63,851 bases of DNA, taken from the NCBI GenBank assembly GCA_003130835.1, contig QEXX01000002.1, positions 1 to 63,851 of the forward strand. Reading direction: 5' to 3'. This document shows positions 28,209-36,340 of the stretch, one piece after another. The notes below the pieces were generated by a model, which was not told the origin of the DNA, did not search any database, and was given only the letters and a program-made list of their open reading frames with translations. How positions within the stretch are numbered: the first letter of the stretch is position 1; the number at the start of each line of letters is the position of its first letter. This DNA is from Anaerolineae bacterium. GTDB lineage: Bacteria; Chloroflexota; Anaerolineae; Anaerolineales; UBA4823. A program made the translations under genes and the position numbers.

Positions 28209-29465
28209 GTGTCCAACGATCAACTTTGGCTACCGTATGGAAAAAAACAGGTAAAGGTAGAAGTTCCGCAAAAGAACTTACTGGGGGTCTATTACCCCAA
28301 ACAAATCTTCGATGAGATTGACGAGGAAAAGACTCTACACAAAGCCATGCAAAATCCAATCGGTAGCCCGAGATTGCGTGATATTCTAAAGCCTGGACAA
28401 CAGATTGCGATCGTTACCAGCGACCTAACTCGCCCAACCCCTTCGGAAAAGATGCTCCATGTCATCGTGGAGGAATTGGAGGCAGCAGGAATACCAGATA
28501 AAGATGTTTTTATTGTCTTCGCGCTTGGTATTCATCGCCCGATGACAGAAGAGGAAATGCGTTTGGCAATTTCACCTGCATTGTTTCATCGCTTTCGTAC
28601 GATCAACCACAATCCCGAGGATGTTGTCCGCCTTGGGGTCACTAGCAGGGGGACTCCGGTCGACATCTTCCGCCCCCTTGTTGAAGCAGACATACGCATT
28701 TGTCTGGGCAATATTGAGTTTCATTATTTTGCGGGCTTTTCGGGCGGAGCCAAGGCGATTTTGCCCGGTTGTGCTTCGCGCGAAGCCATCTATGCTAATC
28801 ATCGCTGGATGGTATCTCCAGAGGCATCGGCGATGAGAATTGAGGGAAACCCCGTGCGGGAGGATTTAGAAGAAGGGGTGGCGATGTTAGGGGTAGATTT
28901 TATCCTGAATGTGATTGTCGATAGCCAGCATCGGATTGTGTCAGCTTTTGCTGGAGATGTCATCGCTGCTCATCGGGCTGGGTGTCAGTTAGTGATTGAA
29001 CGCGGTGCTGTGGATATTTCTCAACGCGGCGACATTGTCGTTGCATCTCCGGGAGGCTTCCCTAAGGATATTAACTTGTTACAATCCAACAAAGCTCTGC
29101 AGTCTGCCAAGGATTTTGTCCGTGAAAACGGCATCCTGATTTTAGTGGCAGAATGCACTGAGGGCTTTGGCAACGCAGTGATGGAACAATGGATGAAAGA
29201 GATTGCACCACAAGAAGCGATTCGCAGGATCGGTGAAAAGTTTGTTCAGGGGGGGCATATTGCGGCTGCAATTGCGTTGATTGAGCAAAAAGCGCGCATT
29301 TTTTGCGTTTCTTCTTTTGACGAACGCACGGTGAGGCAAATCCGATGGCAGCCGTTTCCATCTGTCCAAGCTGCTGTCGATCATGCATTTGAAGTGCTTG
29401 GCAAGGATGCGAAGGTGATTGTCTTACCTGAAGCAACTTCTCTCATTGCTAGGGTTTCGGGATAA
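28209..29465 (+). CDS. larA: LarA-type nickel-pincer racemase/epimerase
   Basis: The 418-residue protein keeps every LarA landmark I can check: TSDLTRP with D72 and R75, LGIHRP with H109, EFHYFAGFSGGAKAILPG with H172 and K182, and NHRW with H198. In Lactobacillus LarA the equivalents bind the nickel-pincer (NPN) cofactor and racemise lactate. Relatives act on other 2-hydroxyacids. It starts at GTG with AGGA eight bases upstream. No larB, larC or larE for cofactor synthesis is in this window. Its place among aldehyde oxidoreductases suggests a 2-hydroxyacid intermediate; the substrate is open. Confidence 0.88.
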   Translation: MSNDQLWLPYGKKQVKVEVPQKNLLGVYYPKQIFDEIDEEKTLHKAMQNPIGSPRLRDILKPGQQIAIVTSDLTRPTPSEKMLHVIVEELEAAGIPDKDVFIVFALGIHRPMTEEEMRLAISPALFHRFRTINHNPEDVVRLGVTSRGTPVDIFRPLVEADIRICLGNIEFHYFAGFSGGAKAILPGCASREAIYANHRWMVSPEASAMRIEGNPVREDLEEGVAMLGVDFILNVIVDSQHRIVSAFAGDVIAAHRAGCQLVIERGAVDISQRGDIVVASPGGFPKDINLLQSNKALQSAKDFVRENGILILVAECTEGFGNAVMEQWMKEIAPQEAIRRIGEKFVQGGHIAAAIALIEQKARIFCVSSFDERTVRQIRWQPFPSVQAAVDHAFEVLGKDAKVIVLPEATSLIARVSG

Positions 29466-29496
29466 AATTATGACTGTAAGAACACGGAGGTATTCA

Positions 29497-31200
29497 ATGA
29501 ACGTTTGGAGAATTGATTTAGCAAACCAGAAATTTTCATTAGAAGAAGTTCCTGCTCATTGGGAGCAAATCGGTGGTCGAGCGCTAATTGCCCAAGTGTT
29601 GTTGGATGAAGTCAACCCTTTGTGCGATCCTTTAGGCCCTTATAACAAGTTGATCTTAGCACCGGGATTGCTTGTAGGACATATGCTTTCCAGTTGTGAT
29701 CGCATCTCTTTTGGCGGCAAGAGCCCCTTAACAGGCGGTGTCAAGGAGTCGAACGCTGGGGGAACAACCGGGCTAAAACTGGTCTATCTAGGCATCAAAA
29801 CCTTGTTGTTGGAAAACGCACCGCAAGATGATCGATGGTGGGTGATTTATTTGAACAAGGATGGGGCAAAATTTGAGTCGGCACAAGATATCGTTGGGTT
29901 AGGGGTTTATGCCACAGCAGAGAAGCTGTTGGAACGGTATGGAAAGGATGTTGCCATTGCCCTGATCGGACCTGCGGGAGAGCGTCTTCAGCTCGCAGCC
30001 GGCATCCAAAATCTTGATAAGGATCGCGTACCTTCGCGCATCGCTGCAAGGGGTGGATTAGGTGCGTTGATGGGTTCAAAGCATGTCAAGGCGATTGTCA
30101 TCGATGCTAAAGAGGGTGTCAAGCCGGAGATCAAAGATTTGGAGAGTTTTAAGGCTGCTCAAAAGCGTTTCACCAAATCCTTAATGGATCACCCTCAGAC
30201 CAAAATTTATGCCGATTACGGCACCAATGCTATGCCGGGCATGTCGGATGGTTTTGGAGGGATGCCAACGCGCAACTTTTCAGCCGGACATTTTGAGGGA
30301 CTGGAACGAATTCGCGGTGAGACGATGCGCGAATTCCTATTACAGCGCGGTGGCGAGGCCCAAACGACCCATGCCTGTATGCCGGGTTGCACCATTCGAT
30401 GCTCCAATGTCTATGCTGATGAAAAGGGCAAAGCCATCGTCTCACCGTTGGAATATGAAACGGTTGGCTTGTTGGGTCCTAATCTGGGCATTGACGATCT
30501 GGATATGATCGCAAGGATGAATTATGAGATCAATGATTTAGGTTTGGATACCATTGATATTGGTGCAGCTCTAGGAGTAGCAGCCGAGGCTGGACTGATG
30601 GAATTTGGAGACGCCAAGCGCGCCATGGAGTTGATTCAAGAGATTCGCAAAGGGACGGTTTTGGGTAGGGTCTTAGGCAATGGAGCGGCGGTTACCGGAC
30701 GGGCTTTAAATGTGCGGCGAGTGCCGGTAGTTAAGGGTCAAGCGATGAGCGCTTATGAGCCGCGGGCGATCAAAGGTACGGGTGTCACCTACGCTACATC
30801 CCCACAAGGCGCTGATCACACAGCAGGCTTGACCATTCGGGCTAAGATCGATCACCTTGACCCGAAAGTACAAGCTGAGGTGTCGCGAACGGTGCAGATT
30901 AATATGGCGGGGTATGATTCGCTTGGTGCTTGTGTATTTGCTGGCAACGGCTTTGCTGGTGTGCCCGAGACGATTAAACAGCTCATTGAGGCCCGTTATG
31001 GATGGGAGGTTGCAGAAAACTTCTTGCAGGAATTAGGCAAAAAAGCCATCAAGTTAGAGCGTGAATTCAACCGCCGGGCCGGATTCACTGCAGCGGATGA
31101 TCGCTTACCCGAGTTCATGACCTATGAACCGTTGCCGCCCAATCATTCTGTGTTTGATGTTTCCGAACAGGATCTTGATCATATTTTTGATAACCTGTAA
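29497..31200 (+). CDS. Aldehyde ferredoxin oxidoreductase family protein with variant cluster motif
   Basis: The 567-residue protein has the AFOR domains: WEQIGGRALIAQVLLDEVNP, ISFGGKSPLTGGVKESNAGGTTG, GGLGALMGSKHVKAIVID near 186-203. The cluster motif is C294-x3-C298-x3-C302 rather than C-x2-C-x3-C, with a later Cys in LGACVFAGNG. I start at 29497, where CGGAGG lies six bases upstream; an upstream frame would overlap larA. The gene is followed five bases later by a MoaD-like carrier, as seen for other tungsten enzymes. It is the shortest and most divergent of the three AOR paralogues here. Confidence 0.88.
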   Translation: MNVWRIDLANQKFSLEEVPAHWEQIGGRALIAQVLLDEVNPLCDPLGPYNKLILAPGLLVGHMLSSCDRISFGGKSPLTGGVKESNAGGTTGLKLVYLGIKTLLLENAPQDDRWWVIYLNKDGAKFESAQDIVGLGVYATAEKLLERYGKDVAIALIGPAGERLQLAAGIQNLDKDRVPSRIAARGGLGALMGSKHVKAIVIDAKEGVKPEIKDLESFKAAQKRFTKSLMDHPQTKIYADYGTNAMPGMSDGFGGMPTRNFSAGHFEGLERIRGETMREFLLQRGGEAQTTHACMPGCTIRCSNVYADEKGKAIVSPLEYETVGLLGPNLGIDDLDMIARMNYEINDLGLDTIDIGAALGVAAEAGLMEFGDAKRAMELIQEIRKGTVLGRVLGNGAAVTGRALNVRRVPVVKGQAMSAYEPRAIKGTGVTYATSPQGADHTAGLTIRAKIDHLDPKVQAEVSRTVQINMAGYDSLGACVFAGNGFAGVPETIKQLIEARYGWEVAENFLQELGKKAIKLEREFNRRAGFTAADDRLPEFMTYEPLPPNHSVFDVSEQDLDHIFDNL

Positions 31201-31205
31201 ATTGC

Positions 31206-31463
31206 TTGCAAAAAGTGAGTGAGGTCGAAGTTACTTTTCAACTGCATACCATCTTGCAGGTTCAGACTCCCAATGGCCGCATCACGGCTTTGCGTCATCG
31301 AATGGTGAATGGGCAGTCTATCGAAGATGCCTTGCAGGATTTAGGAATACAAATTAGTCCAGAGGAAACGCTGATCGTGGTCAACCGCCAAAATGTGGGA
31401 GTGGACTATCAACCCAAAGATGGGGATGTGATTCACTTGATCCCGGCTATTGCAGGTGGATAA
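31206..31463 (+). CDS. MoaD/ThiS-family sulfur carrier
   Basis: The 85-residue protein has a beta-grasp pattern and ends in the diagnostic AIAGG, whose terminal glycine is adenylated and thiocarboxylated. MoaD donates sulfur to make the dithiolene of molybdopterin/tungstopterin. It begins five bases after an AOR stop, at TTG (31206) or GTG (31215); no good ribosome site is visible, so it may depend on translational coupling. The location argues for supply of the pterin cofactor to the AORs, possibly a dedicated carrier. ThiS is less likely. Confidence 0.85.
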   Translation: MQKVSEVEVTFQLHTILQVQTPNGRITALRHRMVNGQSIEDALQDLGIQISPEETLIVVNRQNVGVDYQPKDGDVIHLIPAIAGG

Positions 31464-31469
31464 GCCTCG

Positions 31470-31496
31470 AGCCCCTAAGGCGATCCCTTAGGGGCT
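31470..31496. terminator. Hairpin between convergent genes
   Basis: AGCCCCTAAGG (31470-31480) pairs with CCTTAGGGGCT (31486-31496) around a five-base loop. It separates the plus-strand MoaD gene from the convergent minus-strand lipoprotein gene and includes the stop codon of the latter. A short T-run follows on the plus strand (TTTCA). Confidence 0.75.
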
Positions 31497-34022
31497 TTCA
31501 ATCTCCTCTTGCTCTTCGAATAAAATGCGCTCATACCAATAGCTAAGCAAAGCGGAGGCTGGTTTGCCGTGGATGGACGTCGAGCCATCTAAGAGGCTTG
31601 CTGGAGGATAAAAGCCGCGCGAGACAAAGCCACTGACCCAACGACGCGGATTGATCGAGGATAACATCACATTATAAGCCACGACTTGTGTTTGAAGATC
31701 GACATACGGTTCTACACCCGAGGCAACAGGCTGAGCCAGTTGATCCCATTCTTTGCAATGACTGGCAGGTGCAACTTCGCATCCGAGAATGGCGTCTGGT
31801 GTTGCAGGATAAGCTATACCGAGTAGGATAGTCTTTCTAAATTTATCCCGCAAAGAACCTCCAACGGTATCTAAGCGGTTTTCGGCAATTTTGACCATCT
31901 CCTCGGGGGTTGGGTTGGGGTTGTCTGCGCTAACTAGCGGCTCAGACCAGAGAAGATAGATGGCATCAACGGCATCCAGAAAGGCTGGCGGGTCTTGTTC
32001 GGCTTGACGAACGGTAACTGCCCATAAGATTGGTCCATTGAAGCGACTGCGCAGTTCTTGGATTAGCAATCGCCAACGGGTTTCAGCATCGCCTGGTACC
32101 AGCGAAGGAGAGCCATCTGAAAGAATCCCATTTGGGTATGCAGGGGTTAACCACTCGCCTCCGAAAATTAAGGCATTTGCATTGGACTTTGAGGCAAGAT
32201 CAGCATGATACAAGGCAAAGTTGCGATAGCGTTCGAACCAAACCTGCCACCAGGGGAAATCCCGTGTTGCGGTTTGCCACCATTCAGATTGATCTTGCCA
32301 AAAGCGGGGTTGGGGAAAAAGGGCAACGTTCAAACCGCGTTCGGTGATCTGGCGTATCCAAGGAGTCATGTCCAGCCATAGGGGGTCTGAGCCGGGCACT
32401 AACTCCAAAATCGGAGGGGATAGCCGTGTGAAGGTCCAGGTTGGCGTTAGAATTAACCAGTTGGCATTCAATTGTTGAATTTCATCGAGAATATACGCAT
32501 ATTGGGCATTGTAGGAGGGATGGTAGATGGGTTGCACCTCGATACCCGCTAAAAAGCCATCTTCACGAGCTTGAACGTCTGCAGTAGCGATCGGTTGTTG
32601 TTGCGCTTGTTCAAACCAAGCCCAATTTGGGACCGTTTCTTTGATCGATTGCGCAAATAAGCTTGTAGAGAGGGGCAAGCCACTGTTTTCTTGTCCTTGT
32701 GTTTCGATTGAGTCGGCTTGTCCACATTGATCATTGCGGCAAAAGCGATAGTGGAGTTGGTCGACAAACATTAATGGGCTATTGAGGATGAACCCCCAGC
32801 GTTTATTACCCAATTTCCACATGGGAATAGGCTCGGTCCAGCCGTAGATCGGTTTGAGTTGGATTGAGACAAAGTCAACATTTGGGGTGTTATCGGGAAC
32901 TGTAATGTCAAATGTGATCGGTGCCGAGTTCGTGATTGTCCAATTTGAAATTGTATCCTCGATTAGAGTATCTTCTTCAGGGACGACAAATTGTCGAACA
33001 ACCGGTAGTCCTTGCTGGTCAATCTCTGTGTTCCACAGTCCATCACCAAGGGTATAAAGATAGTGAAGATCTGCACCGGCTGGTAGGGCAATGGTTAGCG
33101 AATAGCGACCGTCTGGGAGGAGAGAGAGAACTGGCATCCGTGATGCTATTGTACTAACTCCACCTCGCAAATCAGCAAAAGTATTTCCAAGTTGATAAAG
33201 ATTACCGGCTAAGCGCAGTGGTACGGCGGGGATGGTGTTGGGCGGGGCTTTGACGGTAAACACAACTCCGACCAATTTGGCAGGCTGCATTTGAATTGTG
33301 GCTGGGGTGGTTGAGTCTGCTGCCACCCGAGCACCTTGTTGGAAGGTTTGGTATTGTCCATCTAGGGAATAGGCAACCAAATTATGAATTCCAGGTAGTA
33401 AGCCCTCAATTAAAAAGGATCCATCGGATGAGGTTAAGGTCTGAACACCAGCGCAAACGATCAAGATGTTTGGGATCGGTTGCTGATCCGTAGCACTTAA
33501 TACCACCCCACTAATTCGCCCGGTAGTTCCTATAAAAGGGGTATCTGTCCAACGGCTGACAACGTCCTCGACGGTGATGTCGCCGGTCACATGGATCATG
33601 CGGTAGCGAACCTGGCGTCCATCGGAAGTGTGCTCTTGAATTTCGGTGTCCGTTGCTAACCGGATATATCGATATTTCACCACACTGCCTAGCGGCACTT
33701 CCATCTGGTAGGAGAAATACTGTGGGCTTTCTGGTTGCATGAGATAACGTTGCGGGTTGAAGGCCAACCCGGTCACCTCTTCCATTACCTTAAGCCCAAT
33801 GCTTTGATTCGCAGGGGTATTTGTAGGGACTTGAACTCGAAAGGTGACTTTGGCGACAGGACGATTCCCGTCAGTGCTATTGGAGGGTAGCAAGGGGAGA
33901 CTTGGTGTAGAAGACAACACTTGGGAAAGGTCGAAGTTCACTAAGGTGCAGCCATAGAGCAAAGTTGCTAAGGCAAGCAGTAAGAGAATTCGATGAAGTA
34001 TTTCGTTTTTTGAAAGCTTCAT
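31488..34022 (-). CDS. Lipoprotein with carbohydrate-binding and glycosidase-like regions
   Basis: The 844-residue protein has a lipoprotein signal (hydrophobic LLLLALATLLYG then C25). After a Ser/Pro linker come CBM20-like strands (VTFRVQVPTNTPANQ near 60; VVFTVKAPPNTIPAVPLRLAGN near 255; ITFDITVPDNTPNVDFVSI near 370), with a carboxypeptidase regulatory-like domain in between (GRISGVVLSATDQQPIPN...LTSSDGSFLIEGLLPG, 165-240). The C-terminal 380 residues look like a TIM-barrel glycosidase-like domain (LNANWLILTPTWTF, MTPWIRQITERGLNVALFPQ, IFGGEWLTPA). It should sit on the outer face of the membrane. The glycan target is unknown and catalytic residues are not assigned. Confidence 0.7.
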   Translation of the reverse strand: MKLSKNEILHRILLLLALATLLYGCTLVNFDLSQVLSSTPSLPLLPSNSTDGNRPVAKVTFRVQVPTNTPANQSIGLKVMEEVTGLAFNPQRYLMQPESPQYFSYQMEVPLGSVVKYRYIRLATDTEIQEHTSDGRQVRYRMIHVTGDITVEDVVSRWTDTPFIGTTGRISGVVLSATDQQPIPNILIVCAGVQTLTSSDGSFLIEGLLPGIHNLVAYSLDGQYQTFQQGARVAADSTTPATIQMQPAKLVGVVFTVKAPPNTIPAVPLRLAGNLYQLGNTFADLRGGVSTIASRMPVLSLLPDGRYSLTIALPAGADLHYLYTLGDGLWNTEIDQQGLPVVRQFVVPEEDTLIEDTISNWTITNSAPITFDITVPDNTPNVDFVSIQLKPIYGWTEPIPMWKLGNKRWGFILNSPLMFVDQLHYRFCRNDQCGQADSIETQGQENSGLPLSTSLFAQSIKETVPNWAWFEQAQQQPIATADVQAREDGFLAGIEVQPIYHPSYNAQYAYILDEIQQLNANWLILTPTWTFTRLSPPILELVPGSDPLWLDMTPWIRQITERGLNVALFPQPRFWQDQSEWWQTATRDFPWWQVWFERYRNFALYHADLASKSNANALIFGGEWLTPAYPNGILSDGSPSLVPGDAETRWRLLIQELRSRFNGPILWAVTVRQAEQDPPAFLDAVDAIYLLWSEPLVSADNPNPTPEEMVKIAENRLDTVGGSLRDKFRKTILLGIAYPATPDAILGCEVAPASHCKEWDQLAQPVASGVEPYVDLQTQVVAYNVMLSSINPRRWVSGFVSRGFYPPASLLDGSTSIHGKPASALLSYWYERILFEEQEEIESP

Positions 34023-34149
34023 TTAAATCGTTTCCGCAATGGAGATTTTCGATCGGGGCAAATTCCCCCGATCCGCTAACTCTTAAGATATTTCGTCAAG
34101 AGGGCGAAGAATACAAGTGTTTAACCAAAGAATGAATTTATTGTGACTC

Positions 34150-34617
34150 CTAACCGAATGGTTTAAAGGCGCAAATGTCTAAAATTGAGCCTGAACGCTC
34201 TGCCGTTGGTTTTAATACGGCTGCAACCTTCATGCCAATAAACACTTGGTGCGGCGGGATGCCTTCGATTTTGTGAATGATACCACCATCGGCGATTTTG
34301 ATGAAAGCAATCACTTGGGGAGCATTGCTAAGGGAACCATCTAAATTTCTATAAGAGATTGTGTAGGTGTAAATTTCACCATGAAGACCAACATCAACGA
34401 ATTCTTGCAATTCTGTAAGACATTGGGGGCAGAAAAGAGTCGGCGGTACATAGGTTTTGGAACACCTTGAACAGCGGATGCCTAAAATTTTCCCTTCATC
34501 TCTCAACGCAATAAAGAACCTTTCCAGTGCAATGCCGGCTGTGTACCGACTGGTTACCGGTAGGTCTCCATGCCATTGGGTCGGGGATTCAAAATTTATG
34601 CTAAAGGGTGAGAACAT
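34150..34617 (-). CDS. DUF35 OB-fold zinc-ribbon protein
   Basis: The 155-residue protein has a rubredoxin-like zinc ribbon (CSRC about 49-52, CPQC about 63-66) followed by an OB fold (GEIYTYTISYRNLDGS...VIAFIKIADGGIIHKIEG). DUF35 proteins bind thiolase-fold partners and may hold or channel acyl-CoA substrates. It is the last of four minus-strand genes and follows a second DUF35 gene by nine bases. Confidence 0.88.
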   Translation of the reverse strand: MFSPFSINFESPTQWHGDLPVTSRYTAGIALERFFIALRDEGKILGIRCSRCSKTYVPPTLFCPQCLTELQEFVDVGLHGEIYTYTISYRNLDGSLSNAPQVIAFIKIADGGIIHKIEGIPPHQVFIGMKVAAVLKPTAERSGSILDICAFKPFG

Positions 34618-34626
34618 GTTTCCCTC

Positions 34627-35130
34627 CTATAGCTTACGGAAATAGAGGATATCGGTGATACTGCCACAGCGTTCTGCGGCTGGTTTCCAAACCGCTTGCA
34701 CTCGCATACCTATATGGACTTCTGTGGGAGAGATTTCGCCGATTTTATGGAGAAATCCATGACCGGGCGAGGCGCCATCGATCTCAATCACTGCTGGGAT
34801 TTCAGGTTCGCTGATACGCTTTACGTCCCAAGTGACGTAACAGAGCGAGAAGGTATTGACCCGCCCGGTATCGGCAAGTTGAACCAATCGCCGCATCGGA
34901 CGAAAGCACCATTCGCAGACAATGCGGGGTGGGGTAACGATTTTTCGACAGGTAGCACAATATGAACCGAGGATGACCCCTCCTTTTAGACCACCTAGAA
35001 ACGCTCCAATGGCTATCCCGGTATCCCAAGCATACCTTGCATCGAGCTTGTCATGACGAAAAAGCACCTTGCCATTGCTGAAATCATCTTCCGTGAGCGA
35101 AACGACAGGAACATACGGATTTGAATTCAT
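34627..35130 (-). CDS. DUF35 OB-fold zinc-ribbon protein, second copy
   Basis: The 167-residue protein has an extended N-terminus (about 55 residues), a zinc ribbon (CATC, then CEWC) and an OB fold (GRVNTFSLCYVTWDVKRISEPEIPAVIEIDG...HKIGE). It ends with the same PTAERSGSI-like pattern as its neighbour (KPAAERCGSITDI). Two DUF35 proteins beside two thiolase-like proteins suggest two paired subunits or one hetero-oligomer. Confidence 0.88.
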   Translation of the reverse strand: MNSNPYVPVVSLTEDDFSNGKVLFRHDKLDARYAWDTGIAIGAFLGGLKGGVILGSYCATCRKIVTPPRIVCEWCFRPMRRLVQLADTGRVNTFSLCYVTWDVKRISEPEIPAVIEIDGASPGHGFLHKIGEISPTEVHIGMRVQAVWKPAAERCGSITDILYFRKL

Positions 35131-35157
35131 CTTTACTCTCCCTTTGGGTGGATTTGA

Positions 35158-36324
35158 CTATCGTCCCAGGATGATTACGGTACCAACTTGCATCAAGTCT
35201 CCCCAAGCCTGAGCTAACCCTCGCTTGGGATTGCCGGGCACTTGACGTTTTCCAGCTTCGCCGCGTAATTGCCAAAAGAGTTCGGCAACCTTCATAAGCC
35301 CGGCGGCGGCGATGGGATTACCGACCCCTAAGAGCCCGCCAGATGGGCAGATCGGTAGATTTCCGCTTCTTTCCGCATCGCCATTAAGGTACAACTCAAT
35401 CGCTTTGCCCCGTTCTGCTAATTGAAGTCCTTCGAGATGATGAAGAGCTTTGTAATCGAAGGGATCATAGGGTTCGGCAATATGAATTTCTTTACGTGGT
35501 TCTTTGATGCCTGCCATTTCATAAGCCATTTTAGCAGCCATCTCGACATAACGGGGGTAAGCCAAATCTCGGTTGGTCCAATAGGCTGTATCTAGACACC
35601 AACCTACACCCTCGATCCAAACGGGTTTATCGGTGATTCGGCGCGCAACGTGCTCAGCAGCCAAGACCAGCGCAACAGCGCCATCGGAGACTGGACTCAC
35701 ATCTAGCCGCTGCACAGGCCAAGCTAACGTTTCAGATTGCAAAACATCCTCCACGGTGATATTCGGATCGCCAAGCAAAGCACACGGATGATCAGCAGCA
35801 TTGCGTTTATGCAAGACCGAAACGCGGGCAATGTCGGCTTTGGATAGCCCATAAGTGGTCATATAGCGGTTCATTTCCAGGGCAAAGATCCACAATAAGT
35901 TGGGTTTCAGCGGCCGTTCAATCGTATGATCGAAAATGGTTAAGAATGCTGCCTGAGCATGGGGGTAATAAGAAGACATTTTTTCTTCAGCCACGACCAA
36001 GACGACATCAAATAAACCACTGGCAACATGATACCAACCTTGAATAGGTACAAAAACCCCTGTTCCACCACCGACATAAGAGCGTAGGTATGGTTTGCGA
36101 AACGCGCCGGCAGCCTGACTTAGATATTCGCCATTCATATGGATACCATCAAATGAATCGGGGGCAGTACCAAGACAGACTGCGTCAATATCCATCAGAG
36201 TTAATTCACACGAATCCAGTGCGACTCGGACAGCTTTGAAAGCCAGTTCTTGGGGTGTCTCTTTGGCGCGACGCACAAAATGCGTCATCCCTGCGCCTAC
36301 AACGGCGACTTTTCGTAGACTCAT
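35158..36324 (-). CDS. Thiolase-fold protein lacking the thiolase catalytic residues (copy B)
   Basis: The 388-residue protein belongs to the SCP-x/archaeal-type thiolase group (VAVVGAGMTHF start, DIDAVCLGTAPDSFDG, LDVSPVSDGAVALVLAAE, PSGGLLGVGNP). The nucleophilic Cys region reads VGGGTGVFVPIQG, with no Cys; the GHP histidine is replaced (GVGNPIAAAG); the C-terminal Cys motif is absent (QVGTVIILG). It therefore cannot be a standard thiolase. In steroid side-chain degradation, Ltp2-type thiolase-fold proteins without the Cys act as aldolases with a DUF35 partner; a similar acyl-CoA aldolase is the best guess. TTCCTCCTC on the plus strand marks its GAGGAGG site. Confidence 0.8.
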   Translation of the reverse strand: MSLRKVAVVGAGMTHFVRRAKETPQELAFKAVRVALDSCELTLMDIDAVCLGTAPDSFDGIHMNGEYLSQAAGAFRKPYLRSYVGGGTGVFVPIQGWYHVASGLFDVVLVVAEEKMSSYYPHAQAAFLTIFDHTIERPLKPNLLWIFALEMNRYMTTYGLSKADIARVSVLHKRNAADHPCALLGDPNITVEDVLQSETLAWPVQRLDVSPVSDGAVALVLAAEHVARRITDKPVWIEGVGWCLDTAYWTNRDLAYPRYVEMAAKMAYEMAGIKEPRKEIHIAEPYDPFDYKALHHLEGLQLAERGKAIELYLNGDAERSGNLPICPSGGLLGVGNPIAAAGLMKVAELFWQLRGEAGKRQVPGNPKRGLAQAWGDLMQVGTVIILGR

Positions 36325-36340
36325 CCCTATTCCTCCTCGC

